NCBI GenBank assembly: GCA_014190175.1
Contig: BJFZ01000018.1
Span: 1-26,515 of the forward strand
DNA from: Actinomycetes bacterium
GTDB taxonomy: Bacteria; Actinomycetota; Actinomycetes; Nanopelagicales; Nanopelagicaceae
Direction of reading: 5' to 3'
Length of the DNA: 26,515 nt
Part shown: positions 8,142-15,509 of the stretch, in pieces
Numbering within the stretch: the first letter of the stretch is position 1
How the letters are laid out: the number at the start of each line of letters is the position of its first letter
Notes under the pieces: model-generated
What the model was told of the DNA's origin: nothing
The model's database searches: none
The model's input: only the letters and a program-made list of their open reading frames with translations
Translations under genes and position numbers: made by a program

Positions 8142-8864
8142 ATGGATAAAGATCTTGGTGGAAGTGGTGTTGGAGTTCTTGATAAAGCGATCGCAATATT
8201 AAATGCCCTTGAATCAGGTCCGCACTCCCTAGCTGAGTTAGTTGCCGCAACTGGAATCGCCCGCCCCACCGCCCATCGTTTAGCGGTAGCACTTGAACAT
8301 CATCGTTTTGTCGCTAGAGATTTACATGGACGTTTTACCATCGGCGCCCGTGAGGAAGAGTTAGCTGCATCTGCTGGCGAAGATCGATTAATGGCAATCG
8401 CAAACCCAGCGCTAGTTGCCTTACGTGATGCCACTGGTGAGAGTGCTCAGATTTATCGTAGGCATAGCGATACCCGCTTATGCATTGCAGCTGCAGAACG
8501 TTTATCAGGATTGCGAGATTCAGTTCCAGTCGGTACTGCACTAACAATGCAAGCCGGCTCTGCGGCACAAATACTTTTAGCTTGGGAGGATGTAGATCGA
8601 TTACATCGGGCGCTAAAAAATTCCAGATTTAACGCCGCAACTTTATCCGCTGTTCGACGTAGAGGTTGGGCGCAAAGTGTTGGTGAGCGTGAAGCTGGAG
8701 TTGCCAGTGTCTCTGCACCAATTCGTGGACCACACAATCGAGTAATTGCAGCAGTAAGCATTAGCGGACCAATTGAAAGATTAAGCAGACAACCTGGGCG
8801 GATTCATGCCGCCGCAGTTGTCGCAACCGCTGCGCGAATTACTGAGTACTTAGCCAAAGGTTAA
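8142..8864 (+). CDS. ndgR: IclR-family regulator of leucine genes (NdgR/LtbR type)
   Basis: The 240 aa product has an N-terminal winged helix (residues about 10-70, VLDKAIAILNALESG, ATGIARPTAHRLAVALEHHR) and a C-terminal IclR effector domain (GESAQIYRRHSDTR, AAERLSGLRDSVPVG, RRRGWAQSVGEREAGVASVS, NRVIAAVSISGP). These stretches agree closely with what I remember of Streptomyces NdgR and Corynebacterium LtbR, which control leuCD and other amino-acid genes and likewise lie divergent to leuC. The start lacks a Shine-Dalgarno and fits a leaderless transcript. Autoregulation is likely because its -10 box overlaps the palindrome. Its stop is only 3 bp from the stop of the convergent dehydratase gene. 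Confidence 0.93.
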   Translation: MDKDLGGSGVGVLDKAIAILNALESGPHSLAELVAATGIARPTAHRLAVALEHHRFVARDLHGRFTIGAREEELAASAGEDRLMAIANPALVALRDATGESAQIYRRHSDTRLCIAAAERLSGLRDSVPVGTALTMQAGSAAQILLAWEDVDRLHRALKNSRFNAATLSAVRRRGWAQSVGEREAGVASVSAPIRGPHNRVIAAVSISGPIERLSRQPGRIHAAAVVATAARITEYLAKG

Positions 8865-8867
8865 TTT

Positions 8868-10046
8868 TTACCACTCGGCGTATGAGCCATCTTTCTGAAC
8901 CCACTCCGGCTGTCTAGCGTCATTATATTTAACTGCCGCCGCACGCATTGCTTTCTCATCGACATCAATTCCAAGTCCAGGTTTTTTCATCAACTCTATA
9001 TATCCATCTTTTTGTTTCAGATCAGAGTAGTCAACAAGATCAGCCAGAACTTCACCGGGATCCCCCGTACCAAGAATTTGTTCCTGAATTAAAAAGTTTG
9101 GCGTTGCAAAATCAATTTGAAGAGAAGCAGCAAGGGCAATTGGACCAATTGCACAGTGCGGGGCCATAGATACATCATAAGTTTCAGCCATCGATGCAAT
9201 CCTGCGCATTTCTGAAATCCCACCTGCGTGACTTACATCAGGTTGAGCCACGGCAATTCCAGAACGTAATAAATCTTTGTACTCTCCTCTGGAGAAAAGT
9301 CGCTCCCCTGTTGCAATTGGGGTTGAAGTAGATCGCGCCACTAATCCAAAATGAGATGTGAATTCAGGAAGTACCGGTTCTTCAATAAATAGCAGATTAA
9401 ACTCTTCTAAAAGTGGGAAGACTTTACGTGACATCGCTAAGCTAAATCGTCCATGAAAATCAAGAGCAATTCCAATGTCGTCGCCAACTTCATTGCGGAC
9501 TGCTTCAACTCTACTTACAATATTCTTTAACTCTGTTGGGGTATCAATGTGAGCCAAGGCATCTGTTGGGCAAAATTTAATCACTTGCAATCCGGCTGCC
9601 ATCTGTTGACGAACTCGATCTAATATTTCCGAAATATCTGCTTTTACTGGATACTTACCAAAGTTATTTCGCTCTCCAGAGCCACCAACATGTCCGTAAA
9701 CTTTAATTCGATCCCGTACTGCGCCACCTAAAAGTTGGTAAACCGGAACTCCTAATTTCTTTCCGGTGATATCCCACAGCGCTTGATCAATTCCGGAAAC
9801 TGCAGAGTTGAGAACAGCTCCCCCACGGTAAAACCCGCCTTTCATCATTCGCTGCCAATGACGTTCGATCTGCATTGGATCACGACCCATTACATGATCC
9901 ATCATCTCATCGACAGCTGCTATTGAAGTTGCTGGCTTATATTCCAGTCCAGGTTCACCCCAACCAGTTATGCCCTCATCTGTTTCAATCTTTAAAAATA
10001 CCGAACGTGGCTTGACATTAAATAATTCATAACCAGTTACTTTCAT
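8868..10046 (-). CDS. Enolase-superfamily sugar-acid dehydratase, DgoD-like paralogue 1
   Basis: Third gene of a tandem triplet (in transcription order). Enolase-superfamily enzymes of the D-galactonate dehydratase type remove water from aldonic acids to give 2-keto-3-deoxy acids. The 392 aa product has the capping domain (about 1-125) and the barrel with DFHGR (D196, H198), FIEEPVLPE (Glu in EEP near 222), GER (E248) and APHCAIGP (H297). It is the most divergent copy: the PRW motif near the N-terminus is PRS, HCPLGP is HCAIGP, and the C-terminal lobe is two residues shorter. A different substrate is possible. The ATG has AAAGGTGA upstream, 14 bp after the previous stop. Family sure; substrate not. 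Confidence 0.82.
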   Translation of the reverse strand: MKVTGYELFNVKPRSVFLKIETDEGITGWGEPGLEYKPATSIAAVDEMMDHVMGRDPMQIERHWQRMMKGGFYRGGAVLNSAVSGIDQALWDITGKKLGVPVYQLLGGAVRDRIKVYGHVGGSGERNNFGKYPVKADISEILDRVRQQMAAGLQVIKFCPTDALAHIDTPTELKNIVSRVEAVRNEVGDDIGIALDFHGRFSLAMSRKVFPLLEEFNLLFIEEPVLPEFTSHFGLVARSTSTPIATGERLFSRGEYKDLLRSGIAVAQPDVSHAGGISEMRRIASMAETYDVSMAPHCAIGPIALAASLQIDFATPNFLIQEQILGTGDPGEVLADLVDYSDLKQKDGYIELMKKPGLGIDVDEKAMRAAAVKYNDARQPEWVQKDGSYAEW

Positions 10047-10060
10047 TTAATTAATCACCT

Positions 10061-11245
10061 TTACCATTCGGCGAATGAGCCATCTTTATGATGCCACTCT
10101 GGCGCACGACCACGATGGCCCTTAACAGAGGCTTCGCGAACTGCTTTCTCATCTACTTCAATGCCAAGACCGGGCTTGGTCATTAATTCGATGTAACCAT
10201 CTGGCGCATCAAAGACTGAGAAATCAGCGATGTACTTCATTAGATCACCATCATTACCTTTGCCAAGTCCAAGAATTTGCTCTTGAACTAGAAAGTTCGG
10301 AGTTGCAAAATCAAGTTGCAAACATGCGGCAAGGGCAATTGGACCAAGTGGGCAATGTGGCGCCATTGAAACATCATAAGTTTCAGCCAACGCAGCGATT
10401 CGGCGGCATTCTGAAATTCCACCTGCATGACTCAAATCAGGTTGAGCAACTGCGATTCCAGAGCGCAAAACATCTTTGAAATCCCCACGTGAGAACAAAC
10501 GTTCACCTGTTGCAATTGGTGTGGATGTTGACCGAACGATCAAATCAAAATGTTCGGTAAATTCCGGAAGTACTGGCTCTTCTATGAACATTAAATTGTA
10601 TGGCTCTAACAATGGGAACAATCTTCGCGCCATCGCCAAGCTAAACCGGCCATGTAGGTCAATTGCAATATCGACGTCATCACCAACTAACTCACGAACT
10701 GTTTCAACTCTTTTTACAATATTTTTCACTTCGGCTGGAGTATCAATATGCTCAAGTGAATCTGAAGGAGTGAATTTAATTGCTTTCAATCCGCGAGAAA
10801 GTTGCTTTTGCACATTCTCTGACATCACTTTCAATTCCTCTTTGAGCGGCATCTTCCCAAACTTATCTCGATCAACTTGAGCACCAACATGGCCGTAGAT
10901 TTTTACTCGATCACGAACGGCTCCACCTAACAATTGATAAACCGGAACACCTAACTTCTTGCCGGTGATATCCCACAGTGCTTGATCAATACCAGAAACG
11001 GCTGAGTTGAGAATTGGTCCACCGCGGTAAAAACCGCCTTTCATCATTCGCTGCCAATGACGTTCGATCTGCATTGGATCGCGACCCATTACATGATCCA
11101 TCATTTCATCGACTGCAGCTGCAACGGTGGCAGCTTTAAACTCTAGGACGGGTTCGCCCCAGCCGGTTATACCTTCATCAGTTTCAATTTTTAGAAATAG
11201 CCAACGTGGTTCAACCATGAATAATTCATAACCGGTGACCTTCAT
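10061..11245 (-). CDS. dgoD: D-galactonate-dehydratase-like enzyme, paralogue 2
   Basis: The 394 aa product agrees along its length with D-galactonate dehydratase DgoD, which converts D-galactonate to 2-dehydro-3-deoxy-D-galactonate: PRWLFLKIETDEG (13-25), GFYRGGPILNSAVSGIDQAL (71-90), DLHGR with metal ligand D196 and H198, IEEPVLPE (221-228), GERLFSR (247-253, E248), SHAGGISE (272-279) and APHCPLGPIALAACLQ (295-310, H297), ending EWHHKDGSFAEW. The segment after strand two reads IKFTPSD rather than the FKLNG I recall from Escherichia coli DgoD, so a related aldonate is possible. The ATG has AAGGGG upstream and lies 29 bp after paralogue 3. No aldolase, kinase or transporter for the product is in the window. 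Confidence 0.85.
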   Translation of the reverse strand: MKVTGYELFMVEPRWLFLKIETDEGITGWGEPVLEFKAATVAAAVDEMMDHVMGRDPMQIERHWQRMMKGGFYRGGPILNSAVSGIDQALWDITGKKLGVPVYQLLGGAVRDRVKIYGHVGAQVDRDKFGKMPLKEELKVMSENVQKQLSRGLKAIKFTPSDSLEHIDTPAEVKNIVKRVETVRELVGDDVDIAIDLHGRFSLAMARRLFPLLEPYNLMFIEEPVLPEFTEHFDLIVRSTSTPIATGERLFSRGDFKDVLRSGIAVAQPDLSHAGGISECRRIAALAETYDVSMAPHCPLGPIALAACLQLDFATPNFLVQEQILGLGKGNDGDLMKYIADFSVFDAPDGYIELMTKPGLGIEVDEKAVREASVKGHRGRAPEWHHKDGSFAEW

Positions 11246-11274
11246 ATTGCTACCCCTTAATTAATTAATCACTT

Positions 11275-12459
11275 TTACCACTCTGCGAAAGAACCATCAC
11301 GATGATGCCACTCTGGCCCACGGAAGCGATGTCCATTTACTGATGCTTCGCGAACTGCTTTCTCATCTACCTCAATACCCAAACCAGGTTTTGTCATCAA
11401 TTCGATGTAACCATTTGGCGCATCAAATACTGAGAAATCAACCAGGTACTTCATTAGTGCTCCGTTGTTTCCTTTACCTAATCCAAGGATTTGCTCTTGA
11501 ATTAAGAAGTTTGGAGTTGCAAAATCAATTTGCAAACAAGCGGCGAGCGCAATTGGCCCAAGTGGACAATGTGGCGCGATATCAACATTGTAAGTTTCTG
11601 CCATTGCTGCGATTCTGCGGGTTTCGGAGATTCCGGCAGCATGACTTAAATCTGGTTGAGCTACAGCGATACCAGAGCGCAAAACATCTTTAAATTCGGT
11701 GCGTGAGAATAATCGTTCACCAGTTGCAATTGGAATTGAAGTTGATTGCACAACTAAACCAAAGTGATCGGTGTATTCCGGAAGTACTGGCTCTTCGATA
11801 AACATCAAGTTGTATGGCTCAAGAAGTGGGAATACTCGACGTGACATCGCCATACTGAATCGGCCATGGAAATCAAGACAGAGATCAATGTCATCGCCTA
11901 CATAATTTCTCACCGCTTCAACTCGAGCGACAATATTTTTTAATTCAGTAGCGGTATCAATATGCTCAAGTGAATCAGCAGGACACCACTTAAGTGCAGT
12001 TAATCCACGATCAAGTTGAATCTGTACATTTTTAAGAACTTCTTCAGTCTCTTTCAATACTGGGATGTTGCCGTAAGCATCGCGAGGTGTTTGACCACCA
12101 ATGTGTCCATAAATCCGGACGCGATCACGTACTGCGCCACCAAGTAATTGGTGCACTGGAACGCCTAATTTTTTACCGGTGATATCCCAAAGCGCTTGAT
12201 CGATACCAGCAACTGCTGAGTTAAGAATCGATCCGCCGCGGTAAAAACCGCCTTTCATCATGCGCTGCCAATGACGTTCGATCTGCATTGGGTCGCGGCC
12301 CATGATGTGGTCCATCATTTCATCCACACAAGCAGCAACGGTTAGCGCTTTAGCTTCTAGGACTGGCTCGCCCCACCCACTTATTCCCTCATCAGTTTCA
12401 ATTTTTAGAAAGAGCCAACGTGGTGCAACAAAGAAAAGTTCATAACCGGTAATTTTCAA
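11275..12459 (-). CDS. dgoD: D-galactonate-dehydratase-like enzyme, paralogue 3 (first in operon)
   Basis: First gene of the triplet in transcription order. A TTG at 12459 with AGGAG eight bases upstream gives 394 aa, exactly the length of paralogue 2, and aligns LKITGYELF with MKVTGYELF of the others. An ATG at 12525 would add 22 residues with no counterpart. All catalytic residues are kept: DFHGR (D196, H198), IEEPVLPE, GERLFSR (E248) and APHCPLGP (H297). The substrate-loop region differs from the other copies (KWCPADSLEHID, residues 157-168). A candidate promoter and operator lie directly upstream, between this gene and tRNA-Glu. Confidence 0.85.
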   Translation of the reverse strand: MKITGYELFFVAPRWLFLKIETDEGISGWGEPVLEAKALTVAACVDEMMDHIMGRDPMQIERHWQRMMKGGFYRGGSILNSAVAGIDQALWDITGKKLGVPVHQLLGGAVRDRVRIYGHIGGQTPRDAYGNIPVLKETEEVLKNVQIQLDRGLTALKWCPADSLEHIDTATELKNIVARVEAVRNYVGDDIDLCLDFHGRFSMAMSRRVFPLLEPYNLMFIEEPVLPEYTDHFGLVVQSTSIPIATGERLFSRTEFKDVLRSGIAVAQPDLSHAAGISETRRIAAMAETYNVDIAPHCPLGPIALAACLQIDFATPNFLIQEQILGLGKGNNGALMKYLVDFSVFDAPNGYIELMTKPGLGIEVDEKAVREASVNGHRFRGPEWHHRDGSFAEW

Positions 12460-12495
12460 GGCAAGACTCCTGTTTGCTAGATTCCAAATGGATAC

Positions 12496-12514
12496 CAGCG
12501 AGCCTATCTGGCTG
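12496..12514. promoter_or_regulatory. Candidate operator of the dehydratase operon
   Basis: CAGCGAG-cctat-CTGGCTG is an inverted repeat with six of seven base pairs per arm (one symmetrical mismatch). It overlaps the proposed -10 box, a typical repressor position. The regulator is unknown; none sits beside the operon except the convergent ndgR. Confidence 0.42.
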
Positions 12515-12529
12515 AATTGGTGCATTCAA
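12501..12529 (-). promoter_or_regulatory. Candidate promoter of the dehydratase operon
   Basis: On the minus strand TTGAAT (12524-12529), a 17-bp spacer and TAGGCT (12501-12506, TANNNT) would start transcription near 12494, about 35 bases before the TTG start of paralogue 3. It lies between that gene and tRNA-Glu. Confidence 0.5.
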
Positions 12530-12564
12530 GGATTTGTATGAAGAATTATCAAGATTAATCTGTG

Positions 12565-12637
12565 TAGCCCCGAAGGGATTCGAACCCTCGTAGCTGGCTT
12601 GAGAAGCCAGAGTCCTAGGCCGCTAGACGACGGGGCC
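12565..12637 (-). tRNA. tRNA-Glu (anticodon CTC)
   Basis: A full 73-base cloverleaf reads on the minus strand: acceptor GGCCCCG pairs with CGGGGCU (one G-U at the end), anticodon stem CTGGC/GCCAG with loop TTCTCAA (anticodon at 12601-12603, reads GAG), and T-loop GGTTCGAATCC. The 3' CCA is not encoded. It lies 41 bp after tRNA-Gln and downstream of gltX. Confidence 0.95.
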
Positions 12638-12678
12638 AAACTTATTTAGTTATGAAATATTGACTTAAGTATAGATCG

Positions 12679-12750
12679 CTGGGGTACCAGGACTCGAACC
12701 TAGACTTACTGAACCAGAATCAGCAGGGCTGCCAATTACCCCATACCCCA
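12679..12750 (-). tRNA. tRNA-Gln (anticodon CTG)
   Basis: A 72-base cloverleaf on the minus strand has acceptor TGGGGTA paired with TACCCCA, discriminator G, an anticodon arm with loop TTCTGGT (anticodon at 12715-12717, reads CAG) and T-loop GGTTCGAGTCC. The U1-A72 pair is characteristic of bacterial tRNA-Gln. CCA is not encoded. It lies 89 bp after gltX; it could be read through from gltX or have its own promoter. Confidence 0.95.
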
Positions 12751-12839
12751 ATTATTTTGATCATTTTGGCTTCAACCACGTACTAGCCCTAAGAATACCT
12801 CACAAAGTTCCGCAATTACTGATCTGCGTTAGCACCCCA

Positions 12840-14309
12840 CTACCCAAGCAAGCAACCTTGGATCCGCGCCAAAACCAGATCTTTACCAAGCAACTCCATC
12901 GATTCAAATAATGGTGGAGAAATCGTGCTTCCAGTAGTTGCGATGCGCAGTGCGGTAAATGCAATTCTTGGCTTTAAACCTAACTCTTCAATTAAAGAAG
13001 CACGTAATACCGCTTCGATAGCCGCATGGCTCCAGTCATGCACATTAGAAAGATCAGCCAGCGCTCGCGTTAAAATTAATTGTGCATTCTCATCAGCAAT
13101 TTTTGGAAGTGATTCAGCCTCAACTTCAAAATTTCTTACAAATAGAAATTTCAACATCACAGGAATTTCCGAGAGCGTAACTATGCGCTCTTGAATAATT
13201 GGCAACGCTGCTTTAACAACTTCTACTTCTTTAGCCTCTCCCTTAATCACTCCATCTTTAATCAAAAATGGAAGAGCACGCTTCAAGAAATCATCAAGTG
13301 TTAGCTCACGGATTTTATCTCCGTTAATTGCTTCCAGCTTTTTCATATCAAATCTGGCAGGTGATGAGTTAACTCTTTCAACGGTGAACAACTCAGCAAT
13401 CTCTTGCATAGTGACATTTTCGCGGTCGTCACCTGGTGACCAACCAAGTAATGCTAAATAATTGCAAATTGCTTCAGGCAAGAATCCCATTTCGCGATAC
13501 CAAGCAATTGATGTTTCACCATTGCGTTTAGAAAGCTTCGCGTTGTCTTGTCCCATAACAAATGGAAGGTGAGCAAAAAATGGATACTCAGATTCGGGCA
13601 CACCCATAGCTTGATAAACCCGAATCTGTCTTGGAGTAGAGGAAAGTAGATCTTCACCACGAAGAACGTGAGTTACTTTCATCAATACATCATCAACAGC
13701 AACTGCCAATGTATAGAGCGGAGAACCATCGGCACGGACTAATACGAAATCTGGAACAAACTCATGCTCAAAAGTTAATTCACCACGGATTACATCGGTA
13801 AAAGTTGTGGAACCATCGGGCATCCGCATCCGTAATACTGGTTCGCGCCCAGCGCTCTTGAATTGCGTAACTTGTTCTGCAGTTAAATCACGGCATTTTC
13901 CATCGTAACCTGGCGCCTTTCCGGCACTCTTTTGCGCTTCACGACTAGCTTCCAACTCTTCCGATGAGCAGTAGCAATGATAAGCATCACCCTGTGCTAA
14001 AAATTTAGCAGCCCATTCGGCATAAATATCTAAACGTTGTGATTGCAAGTAAGGACCATTGGGGCCACCAACTTCAGGACCCTCATCCCAATTGAGTCCT
14101 AACCATTTCAAGGTATCAATTGCTGCAGCGATATATTCATCTGTTACGCGCAAACGATCAGTATCTTCTATACGGAAGAGAAAGATGCCCCCTGTGTGGC
14201 GCGCAAACGCCCAATCAAATAGTGCGGTGCGGATATTGCCCACATGTAGATCTCCAGTTGGTGATGGAGCAAAACGAACTTTTACTGGCCGATCATTGCT
14301 ATTACTCAC
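12840..14309 (-). CDS. gltX: Glutamyl-tRNA synthetase
   Basis: GltX charges tRNA-Glu with glutamate; in Actinobacteria it is normally non-discriminating and also charges tRNA-Gln, which GatCAB then amidates. The 489 aa product has the class I HIGH-type motif APSPTGDLHVGN (14-25), RIEDTD (46-51), a cysteine pair in HCYC (111-114) and KLSKR (258-262, KMSKS-type). It has the helical anticodon-binding C-terminus of bacterial GluRS. The start is a GTG at 14309, 17 bp after the FAH-family gene, with only a weak ribosome-binding site, so coupling to that gene is likely. The two tRNA genes downstream are its predicted substrates. Confidence 0.96.
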   Translation of the reverse strand: MSNSNDRPVKVRFAPSPTGDLHVGNIRTALFDWAFARHTGGIFLFRIEDTDRLRVTDEYIAAAIDTLKWLGLNWDEGPEVGGPNGPYLQSQRLDIYAEWAAKFLAQGDAYHCYCSSEELEASREAQKSAGKAPGYDGKCRDLTAEQVTQFKSAGREPVLRMRMPDGSTTFTDVIRGELTFEHEFVPDFVLVRADGSPLYTLAVAVDDVLMKVTHVLRGEDLLSSTPRQIRVYQAMGVPESEYPFFAHLPFVMGQDNAKLSKRNGETSIAWYREMGFLPEAICNYLALLGWSPGDDRENVTMQEIAELFTVERVNSSPARFDMKKLEAINGDKIRELTLDDFLKRALPFLIKDGVIKGEAKEVEVVKAALPIIQERIVTLSEIPVMLKFLFVRNFEVEAESLPKIADENAQLILTRALADLSNVHDWSHAAIEAVLRASLIEELGLKPRIAFTALRIATTGSTISPPLFESMELLGKDLVLARIQGCLLG

Positions 14310-14326
14310 CAGCGCTCACTCGATTC

Positions 14327-15115
14327 TCACTTTTTAGATCTCTTAATAATTGGATTACTTAATGTCCCAATACCCGCAATTGTAAGTGATGTTATCGAAC
14401 CTTCCGGCATTGGGCCGATACCGGCTGGCGTTCCGGTCAAAATCACATCTCCGGGAAGCAAGGTGTAAACCTGAGTTACAAATTCAATAATGGTTGGAAT
14501 ATCAAAAATCATATCTGCGGTATTTCCAGATTGACGCACTTCTCCATCTACTTCTGCCGTTAATTTCAAGTTAGTTGTATCTAACTCGGTCTCTATCCAG
14601 GGCCCAAGGGGGCAAAAAGTGTCAAAACCTTTTGCGCGACTCCACTGTCCATCCACTTTTTGTAAATCTCGGGCGGTCACATCATTTGCGATGGTGTAAC
14701 CAAAGATCACATCTTTTGCGTTCGCTTTTTTAACATCTTTGCAAACTCTTCCGATGACAATTGCAAGTTCAACTTCATGGTCTACCCGCTCACTCATAGC
14801 CGGCCAAATAATTGCATCATCTGGTCCGATTACGGACGTATTGGGTTTGATAAATAACACTGGCTCTTTTGGTACTTCACTATTCATCTCAGCGGCATGA
14901 TCTGCATAATTTTTTCCAACACAGACAACTTTGCTACGTGGGATAACCGGTGCTAAAAGTTTTACATCGGCCAACTTTAATTTTTCGCCGGTAAATGTAA
15001 TTGGTGCATATATTGGATCCCCAACCAATACCGAGATCATTTGATTTTCATCAATAACACCATAAAGCGGAGAGACTGAAATCTCTTTAGCTGGTGAAAA
15101 TCTGGCAATACGCAT
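14327..15115 (-). CDS. Fumarylacetoacetate hydrolase (FAH) family protein
   Basis: FAH-family enzymes cleave or decarboxylate 2,4-diketo acids, or isomerise related homoprotocatechuate products; oxaloacetate decarboxylation is also known. The 262 aa product has VGKNYADHAAEM (66-77), the metal ligands E114 and E116 in VDHEVELAIVIG, D145 in NDVTARD, and GDVILTGTPAGIGPM near the C-terminus. The same gene stands directly upstream of the glutamyl-tRNA synthetase gene in Mycobacterium tuberculosis, so position does not reveal substrate. No Shine-Dalgarno is present; TAAGAT exactly six bases before the ATG indicates a leaderless transcript. It begins the FAH-gltX transcription unit. Confidence 0.9.
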   Translation of the reverse strand: MRIARFSPAKEISVSPLYGVIDENQMISVLVGDPIYAPITFTGEKLKLADVKLLAPVIPRSKVVCVGKNYADHAAEMNSEVPKEPVLFIKPNTSVIGPDDAIIWPAMSERVDHEVELAIVIGRVCKDVKKANAKDVIFGYTIANDVTARDLQKVDGQWSRAKGFDTFCPLGPWIETELDTTNLKLTAEVDGEVRQSGNTADMIFDIPTIIEFVTQVYTLLPGDVILTGTPAGIGPMPEGSITSLTIAGIGTLSNPIIKRSKK

Positions 15116-15121
15116 ATGGGA

Positions 15122-15127
15122 ATCTTA
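15122..15127 (-). promoter_or_regulatory. Leaderless -10 box of FAH-gltX unit
   Basis: TAAGAT ends six bases before the ATG at 15115, the same hexamer and spacing as in front of plsC. No recognisable -35 at 17 bp. Confidence 0.58.
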
Positions 15128-15161
15128 TCGGGTCAGTTGTGTAACCTTGGTCGTTTTTCTT

Positions 15162-15188
15162 ACTCGTTCAACTCGTTCAACTCATTTA
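15162..15188. repeat. Three 9-bp tandem repeats at the block junction
   Basis: Two exact copies of ACTCGTTCA followed by ACTCATTTA, in the 70-bp gap between the cytidine-deaminase-like gene and the FAH gene; the last copy overlaps the stop codon of the former. It lies where era would be expected. Confidence 0.65.
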
Positions 15189-15509
15189 AAAGGTACTGAT
15201 TTTCCCATCTTGATCAACGCTAGCAAGTAAGGCTGATGGTGATATCTCGCGAATTGCCAATCTCGCCCGTGCAATTGGTTCACTTCCAAAAGTTATTGCT
15301 GCTTCGATAGCAGTCGCCCCACTTGAAAGTGCCATTCCCAGTGCAAGCTCAAGTGCATCTAAAGTAATTGAATCTAACTCAACTGAAGCCGCCGCATATG
15401 TTCTTCCAGTCTCATCTCGCACTGCTGCACCTTGTGTAGCACTAACTCGCACTGCAGTTGCCTTAGCGAGTGTTAATAATTTTTGATCTTCCGGATTGCT
15501 AAATGTCAT
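15186..15509 (-). CDS. Cytidine-deaminase-like protein lacking zinc ligands
   Basis: The 107 aa product (ATG at 15509) has a cytidine-deaminase-like arrangement: N-terminal helix (EDQKLLTLAKATAVRV), strand with GAAVRDETGRTYAAASVELDS, then a helix (LDALELALGMALSSGA) and strand. It contains no cysteine at all and no HAE/CAE or PCxxC motif, so it cannot bind the catalytic zinc. The gene matches the conserved small gene found between the corC-type gene and era in Mycobacterium (as I recall, Rv2365c) and related genera; a structural or regulatory role is guessed. It overlaps the CorC gene by 11 bp; a GTG at 15521 is an alternative start. The expected next gene, era, is missing. Confidence 0.75.
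   Translation of the reverse strand: MTFSNPEDQKLLTLAKATAVRVSATQGAAVRDETGRTYAAASVELDSITLDALELALGMALSSGATAIEAAITFGSEPIARARLAIREISPSALLASVDQDGKISTF

Noticed and set aside
10476..10880. A 134-codon open frame on the plus strand inside dehydratase paralogue 2
   Set aside because: It lies wholly antisense to a clearly conserved gene, has no family resemblance and no ribosome-binding site; it is a shadow frame.
8868..12459. Repeated DNA here as a mobile element or CRISPR-like array
   Set aside because: The repetition is three complete coding paralogues; no transposase, terminal inverted repeats or spacer pattern is present.
12460..12525. Upstream ATG for dehydratase paralogue 3
   Set aside because: The extra 22 residues have no counterpart in the paralogues, and they would overlap the proposed promoter/operator; the TTG at 12459 has AGGAG in place.
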